From Coffea arabica (Eukaryota; Streptophyta; Magnoliopsida; Gentianales; Rubiaceae): a stretch of DNA of 64,000 nucleotides. The notes below the pieces were generated by a model. The model had not been told where the DNA came from and did not search any database. It saw only the letters and a program-made list of their open reading frames with translations. The stretch covers positions 11,230,501-11,294,500 of the forward strand of contig NC_092323.1 in assembly GCF_036785885.1 (NCBI RefSeq), given 5' to 3'. The position numbers were made by a program, and so were the translations under genes. Of this stretch, positions 49,489 through 60,454 are shown piece after piece; position 1 is the first letter of the stretch, and each line of letters begins with the position of its first letter.

Positions 49489-49583
49489 TCTTCATTATTA
49501 GTCATCTTCGCAGTGTTGTCGCCTGGCAAACGTCCACGGCCACCGGAAAGGACCAATTGGGCGGCGGTCCTCTTTCCGTTTTC
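49489..49583. promoter_or_regulatory. Second conserved block type, copy upstream of ERF B'
   Basis: GTTGTCGCCTGGCAAACGTC, ACGGCCACCGGAAAGGACCA and GGGCGGCGGTCC align with 33869-33970. Contains GGCGGC (GCCGCC on the other strand). About 3.1 kb upstream of ERF B'. Confidence 0.45.
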
Positions 49584-51790
49584 TTTCTTTTCAGTTTTTC
49601 CTGTTATGTAGTATATGGTTTGGAAACGTCTACTCCAAAAACATTGAATATTGAATATTGTATCAGCATTATGCAATGCATCTTTTTTGTAAATGTCACA
49701 CTCAAAAAGGAAAACAAGGACTCTCGTTTTTCATTGCAATTGGATCGAATAACTACGTATCCATTGCAGCAATAATCATACCATAAAGTTTCTCTCGCAG
49801 CTTTCTGAAAAAGAAATTTAATTACAAATGTCAAAGAGGTGCATTTTCTAGTTTCTTTAATACCACTTAAGTGGCAAATAGGTTACATTTTCTAGTTTCT
49901 TTTATACCACTTAAGTAGCAAACAATTTTCTTTTTCTCTTTAGTGTGAGAGGAATTGGTAGAAAATGGGCAAGAAAGGGGAAGACCTTTTCTTTTCTTTG
50001 AGAGTTTTAAGCAAAATAATAATAACGATAACAATAATAATAATAGAACTTAGTGGAGAACAAAATGAAATGATAGAATGATAGCAAAAACAACGATAAC
50101 TATGATTGTTTAATGAAGAACCCGATTGGCTCTGATTTGGCAATATTATAGGTGATCGGACCTTAAGGCCTTCAATTTGGGCCCTTTAGTCTTTAATTTG
50201 GTCCGAACATAATTTTTGAACTTTCCTGTAAAATGTTAAGGTTATTTGACTTAAGTCTCTATTAATGACGGCTAATTAAAACAGTGCATGTATTTGGATA
50301 ACTAATAAATTTTTTCGAATTCTCTCGTCATGTCTACTACAGCTATTTGTCCTTGATTACGATTTTCTTGAAATATTGACATCTTCTGAAGTTGAGCAAC
50401 TGATTCACCACCATCTTAAAATTTGACTAAAGGGGACTCTTGTGTGAAAGAGATCCACCAGACCTTCGATTAAGGTTTAAAAAAGAAAGTATTTGATCCT
50501 TTTTATGTTTTGCATGCATGACCCAATTTGTTTAAACTAACCCAACAACAAAGCCTCAATGGATAGATTAAAGGGCTGGGGAGTGGGGATAAAGGCTGAT
50601 AGATGTGCGCCGTGCGTGGAGAGGTGATGCTGAATCCCTATCAATTTTTTGATTGTGAAGTTTTCTTGTATAGTGTCGCAGAAAGTTCAGAGCTTATGCT
50701 TCGATTTTTAGGGAGACAGCCGTAACTAAACTAAAGTGAATTGGCTTATATAGTTATGGGGTAGGGTTTTTGGACTACCTCATCATTGTTTTGGCTGATA
50801 TACTCTATTTTGTATTTGTCATAGTGTAGTTTTCTGGTTTATTTTCTGAGTTTCTGGATGATCCCTTGCACGAGCTTTGTTGATGATCCATAAAAGTTGA
50901 GCTTTGCCCAAGGGGAAAGACCCGGCCAAAAAAAGAAAAAGAAAAAGAAAAACTCAATAAATACTCAAATTAGGCAGTTTTCATTCAAATGAAGTGCAAA
51001 AAGATCAATTAACTAACAGTGCACACCTATAAAACTACTCTAATTCCTACTCTAGCTATCACCTGCAAAATTGAAATTGCGTCTCTGTTGCCATTTTGCA
51101 CAATTTACCTATCATTAGGCTTGCATTTCTGGGGGTGCACTATGGATTAGAGTTTTTTGTTTTTTTTTAAAAAAAAAAAAGAAAAGAAAAGGGAAAACTA
51201 GTTCTTTTCTGAAAAATGAAAATTTATAGTTATGTTGGAATTTAAATATAGTTGGATTAAATTAAAAAATTTGGTTCAATTTATGTATGTCTGGTTGCTA
51301 ATGGAGTTTAAAATAGGAATTGAGCCATGTAGAAAATGTAGCTCAAATGATCTCTAAGAAAAACCGTGGTATATCCAAAACTATAAAGGTTTGTAAAATT
51401 GCATGTGCAACACTTGTGTCAAAGTCACAAATGTGCACACAATTACAACTAATGTATCGAATGATTGCACAATTCTTCCTTTTGTATGCCTTAAAAGTTA
51501 ATCGTACAAGTAATAAATGCAATAAATTTTGGAAGCACCATAGGGATTAAGGATTTGTCTATCTAAAGAAAAAAAAAAGAAAAGAAAAGAGTTTTAAGTA
51601 ACTAATCATAATTAAAAAGAAGATCATGTTGAAGGTTGATTACGTAATACTCCTTAGTCCCTACTCGCTTTAAATTTATCATCAGCATTAAAAAGTTGAA
51701 AAAGAATCACATCTACGAACACCAACAGCATTAAGTGGGATTAATGATAAAACAGGTAGAATTGATGGCTTGTATGCTTTTATAATTACA
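49584..51790. other. Intergenic, small tandem repeat
   Basis: No gene. A roughly 46-bp unit (CATTTTCTAGTTTCTTTWAT then ACCACTTAAGT) is repeated at about 49843 and 49888. AT-rich otherwise. Confidence 0.4.
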
Positions 51791-53986
51791 CTAGGAGGTA
51801 TAAAACGCGCGATGCGCGTAGGTAATTAAAGACAATATGCCCTGCCAAATTTGCTAAATATGCGTGGGTAATAGTGCTTTGTGTTCCCAATCGAATTTAA
51901 AAAAAATGTTGAAATTATAAGTTTGATTACACTAATCGTTAGAAGATGAACATGGAGTGTGCAAAGCATACATTATTTAAGAGACTGGAATAATCTGTCA
52001 AATATGTAGATTAAGGGAGCAATTAAATTTCGGTGCATTGTTCTTTTATCCAGCATGGTATGCAAATTTTTTTTTTTTTTTGTATCTAAATTTAGAGTTA
52101 AAAGAGAAAATCAATTTACTTGATATTCAAATTGAGAACGGTTGAATAAGAGTTCATTTAAGAGGATCACTAACTAATGAAACCGAAATGAATAACATTT
52201 TGAGTGTGTAAATTTTTAAGTTCAACCCAATCTTATGCTAATTTCAGATTTGCGTAAAAAATGTCAAGCTACTTAAGTTTGAATTAATAAAATTATATTT
52301 GAGTTTGATTCAATAATGAATAAGCTTAATTTTAAAAGCTTTAGCAAATTGAATTATTCCTCAAATAATGACGTTGGTAAGATAAGAAACTCCTTAGACT
52401 GGATTCAAATGGATTAGATCCAAGAGTTTATAGTGCAATATGTTCAAAATTGAAATTTAAGATGGAAAATTAGAATCGAGTATACGTTATTAGGCGAATG
52501 CACAACGGAATTAGTCCTTTAAATTTGAATCAATACTCAAAGTCTTAAGGGTTTGTATAACATTTATTGGCAAGATTTGAAATGAATGTGCTTAGATTTT
52601 TTACCCTTGTCAAAAACAAAAATCATAGAGGGATAACAAAGTCAAAGTTGGACCTTGTTAAATTTTTTTGGCTTGAATTCTATAACTAATCCAAGCTTGA
52701 AGATAAGCTCACTTACTGATTCAATATCAGTTAATAAGGTTTAAAAATACTTTTTTTTTGTTTATAATTCTTTGGGAACAAAGTACTTCAGTATTTCTAA
52801 TTATTGCTTTAGCTGTAAAATTTGGAAAAGAACACTGATTTTTTGGTGCGGATAATCAAAAAAATTACTGTTTCCAAAGTGCTATAAACTTCAAGGTAAT
52901 GCAAAGACTTCAAATCCATTACGTTACATGAACAGGGCAACGATTCTGATAATGTAACTGGCTAGTGAACTGGATACGAAAAGCAAAAACTATAAACAGA
53001 AACTTAGTAGCTTGCAGGCTGAAGCTTTATAAGCTGATGCTATACCTTTTTGGATTCATAACCTCTGCCTTCTGATGAACTTGCAAAAAGTAAATGAAAG
53101 CAATTAAAATTAATCCATTGCCGCAGAAATAGTTGTAGCAAAGATAGATACATTTTTTGAAGAAGATACTACTGGGGAAAATAGAGCATAATCTTACATT
53201 GCATATGAACAGAAGCATTAAAACATCGAAAAGTACTGATATATTAAAATGCCAGATCATTGATACATTACAGAAATGCGTGTGATTAATTATGGCCTAA
53301 TTGAGCTGAAGCTGAAAGTTAAAATGCCATGGATACATTTTTTCGATGCCTTTTCGATTGAATACAACAACAACAAAGGATGGTCAGCCCAAAGATTGGC
53401 AAATGCTCTTAGAATGCATTAACTTGAGTAGATATCACAATGTAAAATATTCATGCGATTACAATCTTCCATTCATTAATTCGACCAAAAAAGGAAGAAA
53501 AAGAAAAGGACCTAACAGTCCTGTTCATAAAAGAATTGGAACTTAAAAGTAAATGATATACAACAAAATATCCTACTACAGAAAATTTTGACCAAAAGAG
53601 AGAACACTCAGATAATTTTTCATCAGAGATACTGCAGTAGTTTACAACAACAAAGACAGACATGGATCTAGATAGCCTAGCATCCCAGCCCATCAGCAAC
53701 TCAAAACAATATCAAATTGTAACTAAAAATGGCAAATCTCATGTAACTGAACTGGGGTAACAAGCAACTGCTAGTATGATTAAACAAAAGAATTAGTTGC
53801 AAAATTGAATTTCTGGCTACAGTGTACAATTTACTGTTTAAGTTTAGCGTACACTATATAGAAAAATGATAAAAGCTTCCTGAAATGTGACATAAGAGAA
53901 AGCATCACTTAGAAACAATATTTGGCAGTAGTTCTGCAATTTTACCATGATCAATACAAAAGTATGGAGAAACAAACCTAAGAGAC

Positions 53987-54115
53987 TTATTTAAATATGT
54001 AAGAATAACAAAAGACAAATCCTGAAACAGCTACAGCTGATGGGTTTACACGCTTTTGTGAATGCAAAGGGCATAACATTCTATCTGGAGGCAGTGGAAT
54101 TCCCTCCTTTGCAAC
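53987..54115 (-). pseudogene. PEX12: PEX12 (peroxin-12) RING-region fragment
   Basis: After an acceptor (gaaacag) the minus strand encodes 42 residues, with KEGIPLPPDRMLCPL and QKRVNPSAVAVSGFVFCYS, the C-terminal RING-like region of plant PEX12, the peroxisomal membrane ubiquitin-ligase subunit needed for receptor recycling. Two zinc-ligand cysteines are replaced (CPLC to CPLH, CYSC to CYSY) and the frame stops two codons after the finger, where the family continues with a conserved tyrosine. No other PEX12 exon was found nearby. Broken fragment, probably captured by the surrounding element. Confidence 0.78.
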
Positions 54116-55126
54116 CTGTTTCAAAATGAAGCAATAATCTGTGTGTGAATATCAAATGGCTATAGAAACACAAAGTTCATAAAGTCCTTTATATTTTTTC
54201 ATCCCTATCATTTTCTTTCATTTTTTTTCAATTTGTGTAAGAAACCTTACCATTATACCATTTCTGCACCTATAATTGTTATTTTTTTTCCATTTATTAC
54301 CATCAATGGTGCTCCCATGCAAAAAATTTCCAAGACTTGGCAATGAGTGAGCCATATGTGTCAGATAGGAATAACTAAAATATGGAAACTATTCATATGA
54401 AACATAACAATTACCATGACTTTCTCACAAGTCACAAAAGAATATCCTACATGCTAGAAAATATACAAAAGAATATCCCACATGCAAGAAAATATAGTCT
54501 TAACAAGCCCACCAACCATTCGTGGAACTTCCTACACATTAAAAGAAAATAACCTCACCTTTACCACTATTCCATCATCTGACATTCACATCAATAATGA
54601 AAGTCATGAATTTTATTCGTTATTATTATCATGACATGGGCACAAGGGGCACATGATAGCCAAGGCCTTGGTACTTGATAGCCAAGGCACATGATAGCCC
54701 TGGCACAAGTCAGTTAGAAGGCAGTACTCATTCTTGGCATGGTATGTAGCCATCAAGCCTGCATGTTTATGAAAAGAGCAAAATCCATTAATCCATCTGT
54801 TTTGGTGTAGCCAAAATTGACAGCAGCATATATATCTTTTGCATCAGAATGGGTATAGAAGACGTCAACCAGGTTAGGTGTTAGCCATATAGAAGAAATA
54901 ATTATCAGGAAGACAGAATCTTAACATGCTTTCATTGAGTTCCTTCTAAGATAAGAAGAATGGTATAACTGGCAAGTAACATGCTCAAGAAAGGATTCAA
55001 GCAACCAAGCTCTGGGAAAAATCCTAATGCAGACCAAAACATCTTTTTCACAAAATACTATCAGAAGCATACAGCTATAAGCTTATATTATTTAAATAAA
55101 AAAGTGGTAGGATATGGAAGAATCTT

Positions 55127-57026
55127 AGCATAGCCTGCAGTTTGGACATCAAAGCCCTCATCCTGCCTAATAACAAAGTTAGAAGGATGCCAAAAGATTT
55201 GAGTCTTATGACAAGCAAATTCATTGTACCTGCAATTCTCTAATAAGTGGCAAACTACCAGTAATAGAATAGGGCTTTACATGCACCACTGCCTCTTCAG
55301 TCGTTTTACATAGGACATGGAAACCAGGGGATTGAAGGTTGCAAGCAACTCCAGAATTTGCCTCGTTGTAACTTAGTGTGATTCTGAGGGTAAATAAATT
55401 GTAAAACTGAATATTACACAATGAGTACCGTACTGATATGCAAAGAAAACTGATTCCATAGGACCATCACCCTACTTCCATGCTTGAAATTATAATCTCA
55501 GGGTGCAATGCAATTCACAACATAAATACTTGATCAAGGAATGTCTTTATTAGTGGAAGGCTGTTCCATCCCCTATGTGGAAACAGAAGTTCTCATGACA
55601 TCGGCATTTTTTTCCCTTATGTTGTTTGCCATCAGTGCTGCCCATTCCAACTCCCAAGGAAAAAGATAAAAAAGAACCCCAACGTGATGAAGCATGTCTA
55701 TGACAGGAAGCCCAAACCTAAATATCCTTCGATGAAATGCTTTCCAGTTTGCAAGAAAGATGTGGGACTTTCTTTTCTGTTTATTTGAACTTTGAAAGAG
55801 CATACTCAATTAAACTTCTGGAAAGTGGAAAGATAAGAAGTAGAAACTGTAGAAAACAAGGGAGCTTTGGTTCTGTGATCCCTCCTAGTCCCAGATGAAG
55901 CATGTGGCTTTGAGTATAATGAAAGACCATTTACAACAGAGAAGTCTTAGTTCAAGATCTAAAATGTAGAATTTATCCCATATTCATAGATTGTATCCAG
56001 GGACAGTTTTAACTTTTCTGTCAATTTACAAAAAACTTTTGCATTACATTGTTGACTGTTGGGCCTAATATGGTTTCTTGCAGTGTTTATAATCTTAGGA
56101 TGTGTAATTACCTTATGCATACTTCTTCTCTGTATATCAAAATTTTCTTGAATTAGTGGATAAATGATTTTCAATTTGACAAACTACAATCCCCTTTTTC
56201 ATTCCTACCAAATTTAAAGTGAAAGCAACAACCACTCAGCATGCTTCTACTAAACAAAGCAGTCGACAAAGGCATACCTTCCCCTTAGGTTTTCATCTGG
56301 TAGCACATATTTTGAAACAGGGTCCCTAGTATCAAGCTTCTCAATATTTTCATTTATGTCTTCTACATACTCCTGTAACTTCTTCAGCACATCTGATACA
56401 CTGTTGAGGAGTGAATAATATATACTGTCAAACTTCTGAATTGTTACCTGAATATCCTTCTAAACTCAACTGGTAAAGCTACAGCAGACTAAGTATAGGA
56501 AGATAATTAGTTTAAGGCTAAAACATAAAAATGAAGAAGGCAAAGGAATTAATTGTGAAATATCATAATCTGATAAATTAAATCATCCACAATTTAGTAA
56601 GGAGAAAAAAGGAAAAAATTTCCACCTGTAAAATGGAGTCAACCTGCAAAAGTAAAGAGGCATTGTTAGAAGGGTTTAGAAGTTCAAGATCCTAAACAAG
56701 AATATATAAAGAAATATGTACCTAACATCCCCTGAAACTGTACATTCAGCTGGATTTGGTTAATTCCACCACCTGGATCTGTAATATAAAATGCTTATTC
56801 AGAAAAATGGAATTGGATTGGCTGCTTATGACAAGTCAAATATCACACTTGTCCGAGTTCTTCCACAATGTGATCAAGACTTACAAGACCATTGAGTTGG
56901 TTTCATTGTTGATGGTGTTGCAAATCCATAAACTTGTTCCTTAGGATGAGGAGGGAAATCTTTATAGAACCATAATTGGATCTCTTTGAGTGCTTCCATT
57001 GCTAGCTCCAAGGGATTAATAATAGC
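55127..57026 (-). pseudogene. Acetylornithine deacetylase 3'-half, broken
   Basis: Minus-strand exons 56885-57026, 56722-56778, 56626-56643, 56278-56400, 55230-55383 and remnant 55127-55162, separated by introns with usable GT/AG sites. The translation follows plant N-acetylornithine deacetylase (M20 metallopeptidase family, arginine biosynthesis): LAMEALKEIQ, FATPSTMKPTQW, GGINQI, LQEYVEDINENIEKL, YVLPDENLRG, GFHVLCKTTEEAVVHVKPYS, DEGFDVQTAGY. One base is missing after GGINQI in exon 2 (near 56750), which shifts the frame; the last exon diverges after AGY, so about the final 35 residues are absent. The N-terminal half with the first metal ligands is missing. Not functional; probably captured with introns. 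Confidence 0.88.
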
Positions 57027-57429
57027 CTACAGAAAAAGAAAACTACTAAATGGAACACATTCACAGGTTCTTCCCAGTAATGGAGCATTCTTAATGTGTA
57101 TGAACTTGCAGCAGTATTCCTCTTCAATCCCTCCAAGTTATTGTCCAGCTAAATTATCATAACATTAATTCATCTACAGCCAAGCCTATCCTATTTATTT
57201 TTGGTGCACTGTGATCACTTATAAAAGGTCTTTTATTCAAGGATTAAGTTATTGAATCAACAAAGACAAAATTTTTTATATTATATAATTAAAAGATAAG
57301 ATGAATTCAGAAGCACTTTTTGATTTTAAATATAAAATATAGCAAACAGAATTCCATCGATCTAATTCACGAACTTATAGGATAACTATCTTACAAAATA
57401 TCAAGATAAATAATAAAATACAAAGCAGA

Positions 57430-58260
57430 AACCTGGAAAAAAGAAAAACAGAAAGCTACAAAAAACAGAGAATAAAAAATAAATTCAAAGAAAATATACA
57501 TTGACAAAAAAATAAGAAAACAAACAGATACAAAAAACAAAGACCACTTTCGAAGGAAGAAAAATCTTATAAAAGGAAACATCCAACTACAAAAAAAAAA
57601 AAGCACCACGGACACCAACAAAACATATAGTTGGCCTTAAAAATCCACATAAGCAAAAAAAAGGTAAAAAATACATTTTCAAAAAAAATATACAAAGAAA
57701 TAAGACAACAAACAGATACAAAAAACAAAGACTACTTTCGAAGGAAAAAAAATCTCATAAAAGGCAACATCGAACTACCAAAAAAAAAAAGGACCACGAA
57801 CACCAACAAAACATATAGTTGGCCTTAAAAATCCACATAAGCAAGAAAAAGGTAAAAAATACATTTTCAGAAAAACCATCGAACAAGAAAGACAAAATCT
57901 GTACAAAAACTCATTCGATAAACCATATACAAGAAGTTCCAACAAAAAGGGGAAAAAAGCCGAAGGAAAATCAAACCAGCAATAAATTCTAACAAGAAGT
58001 CATTATTTACTTGTTACAACAAGAAGCAAAAAAAACAGTAAGAAACGCCCCCTTTTCTTTCCACCAGAAGCTAAAAAATAGCTGGGAAAATAGCACAAAA
58101 AAAAACAAAAAGCATGAAACAGAACAATGGAGGCAATACCTTAAAAAAGCAGAACAAAATCAGAAATGCTTACATCATGGCCATGGATATCTGATTGAAA
58201 TCATGTTTTTTTTTTTGTGGGAAATGGAGAAGAATTGCCCAAAAATTTTCTAAAATTTAA
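57430..58260. repeat. A-rich region with 188-bp tandem duplication
   Basis: CAAACAGATACAAAAAACAA recurs at 57521 and 57709, and the following text (ACTTTCGAAGGA, ACACCAACAAAACATATAG, TTGGCCTTAAAAATCCACAT) repeats with the same 188-base period to about 57870. Strongly A-rich on the plus strand. Open frames here are low-complexity. Confidence 0.75.
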
Positions 58261-58414
58261 GCGAGAATCCAGGAAACTTTAGCTTTGCAGTTGATCGGAG
58301 AAGGAGAGAGAGGTGATTGACAACTTCTTTGTAGAGGAGAGGGTATAAGTGGGCTGGAGTTGCGGCCTGGAGGGATATGAGAGAATTTTTTGTTGGAATT
58401 CTGCCTAGCTGGAG

Positions 58415-58640
58415 CTGCGGTTTAGGGTTGAAAGGAAACAAAGGAAAAAGGAGGAAGAAATGGAGAGTAGGGAGAAGAAAGAAAGCGGCTGAGGTTTAGG
58501 GTTGAAAAGAAGACAATGGAAAAAGGAGGAGAGAGAAGGAATGGAGAGTGGCGTGAGTAGCACGAGGGCCGACGAAAAAAAGCCTGGCACGCGAGGAGCA
58601 CGAGGGCCGACGAAAAAAAATGAGCCTCAGGCCGACGAAA
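58415..58640. repeat. Short tandem repeats near the Helitron 5' end
   Basis: A roughly 74-bp unit (GGTTTAGGGTTGAAARGAA, AAAAAGGAGGA) occurs at about 58419 and 58493. Further on, GCACGAGGGCCGACGAAAAA appears twice (58560 and 58599) and GGCCGACGAAAA a third time (58630). Non-coding. Confidence 0.65.
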
Positions 58641-58688
58641 AGAGCCTCAGACCAAAACCCCCACTCGCTCTTATTCTATATATGTTGA

Positions 58689-59300
58689 TAAGGAACATAA
58701 AGAATTAATTGATTCGGCTTGTACGAAGCAGCTCTTCATCAATCATGATTCGTTGCCACAACTGGCTCAGTTAATTATATCTATTCAACACAAAAGAAAG
58801 TTGAGAAATCTTATGTCCTGCAAATAATGATCAGCTATTTGCAACCAGATAGTTACCACTCCTCTATTGATAGCTGTCAAGGTCAAAATGAATGCAGATG
58901 TGACAGGGGTATGCATCTTAACCCTGATCTGAAAGATGATCCTATGATTCGGTCCGAATTAGCGGATGATTCGGTCCGAATTAGCGGATGTTCGATCCAT
59001 CAAATCATATGAGGATTGGATTACATTCGGATCAAAAGGTTATGCGATCGTATTCGTATGTCATTTTTTTTTTGTGATTCACCGATATGTGATCGCTTAG
59101 TTTTTTTTTTTTTTTTTAGAAACTTTTTATACATTAAATGTACAAATTGGTAATAGTTTAATCTCTTGTTTCTTATTTTTATATCTATATTCTTTTTCAA
59201 AATAGGTTTTCTTTGCATATGATTTTAAGTTTTTAAACAAATTGTCATATGATGTATGAATAAAAAATTGTAGAAGAAATACTAAATCTTATTAATTTGA
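58689..59300. other. Spacer between two Helitron-like elements
   Basis: No gene. A 22-base direct repeat containing GATTCGGTCCGAATTAGCGG lies at about 58946 and 58968. AT-rich otherwise. Confidence 0.4.
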
Positions 59301-60454
59301 CTAGGGGGAGTGCCCGCGCATCACGCGGGTGTTTGGTGCCTGTGGGGAAGGAGATTTTTTTGTTGAACAAACAATAGTATATTGTGAGAAGAAATTTAAA
59401 ATTTAGTATGAAAAGATAAACAATATAATCAATCAATTCACACAGCGTTACAATAAAACTGTGTCAAATTGAAGGTCGTTGATAATGCAGAAAGGCAGAG
59501 CAACATAGAAAGCTAACCTTATTCCAGAATCTTCACCGAGAGCTCTTACTTGCTGTTGCTCCAAACCTATAAGATTATAACCAACCCAGACCAATTGGGG
59601 TTAGGCAATGCAATAAGAGTCGCTAATTGTAGGTACTAAGAATACATCGACAAAATTAAGGGAGGAACTGAAAAATTGGGGGGGTGAAATCTAACCTTAT
59701 ACTGAACCACCAGGAGTGGCTGGAACTGAAGAACATTCTGAGCTGATTAGTATGAAGCCAGGTAGAATTATCCCAATTCTAGAATACGAACAGGGAGAAA
59801 CTGATAATCAACCGTTTAGGCATTAACATGCCAACGGTTCGGCAATTGAATTGTGTGTAATTAATGATGAAATAATAGGTAATTTCAGAGTTGAGCTCGG
59901 ATGGAAGAGAAAACGATGAGGTAAATCGTTGTAGACAAAAGCAAAAAGAGAAAACTTAACTCCTGAAACTGAAAGGGGATAAACTGACCAACGTTTATGG
60001 CTCATAAATGCAGATTATAAATGATAGAGAAATGGGTTCCTACCATTGATAGAGAAATCGTTGGCTCATTTTCTAAATCCGATTGCCATTCAAACGTTTC
60101 AGACAAAACAACATCTCAAACAGTTATCTGTGGCTAAAAAGAGGAATTATTGGTAGCTAAGGGATATTCCGGTAATTACACCAACACACAAGCATATATG
60201 GGTTGTACAAAATGCAAAAACGGTTGCACACTAATTACACATTCTATCAATACCCAGATGGCTCATCAATGACAACTTTAAATGTATTAAAATGGGGTCA
60301 TTTCAGTAAACATACCTAAATATATGCTTTCTTAACTTGTATCTAAAACTTTTAAACTAATACACAACATTTCACATTTCCAGAAAGCCCCCACCCATGC
60401 GGTTGAAATTCAACCTATTCTTTGACCAAAACTCAATCTTATATAGTATAAGGA
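59301..60454 (-). mobile_element. Non-autonomous Helitron-like element, about 1.15 kb
   Basis: The minus-strand 3' end has the hairpin CCCGCG-TGATG-CGCGGG, then CACTCCCCCTAG followed by T, a textbook Helitron terminus. The 5' end is placed at TCCTTATACTATATAAG near 60454; its flanking base is T rather than A, so the border is approximate. No coding capacity was recognised. Confidence 0.65.

Larger units (their letters stand above)
51791..58688 (-). mobile_element. Putative gene-capturing Helitron, about 6.9 kb
   Basis: On the minus strand the 3' end has a 6-bp stem palindrome ACGCGC-ATC-GCGCGT, an 11-base spacer and CTAG (51791-51794) before T. The proposed 5' end is TCAACATATATAGAATAAG at 58688, preceded by A, so both ends fit insertion between A and T. 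It shares the TTTTGGTC that follows the 5' end of the Helitron-like element at 60.4 kb. No Rep/helicase is visible, so it would be non-autonomous. Inside lie acetylornithine deacetylase and PEX12 fragments, both in the element's orientation and, for the first, with introns kept, as expected of Helitron capture. The 3' end is strong; the 5' assignment is less certain. Confidence 0.6.

Noticed and set aside
49383-49775. 130-aa plus-strand open frame
   Set aside because: Overlaps the second conserved block; no domain, and the matching block at 33.9 kb does not keep the same frame with a start codon.
53840-53865. CTATATAGTGTACG as an alternative Helitron 5' end
   Set aside because: Lacks the TTTTGGTC context shared by the other Helitron 5' end, and would exclude the gene fragments that fit capture; kept only as an alternative.
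57391-58253. Several lysine/asparagine- or phenylalanine-rich open frames
   Set aside because: They arise from A-rich low-complexity sequence with a tandem repeat.
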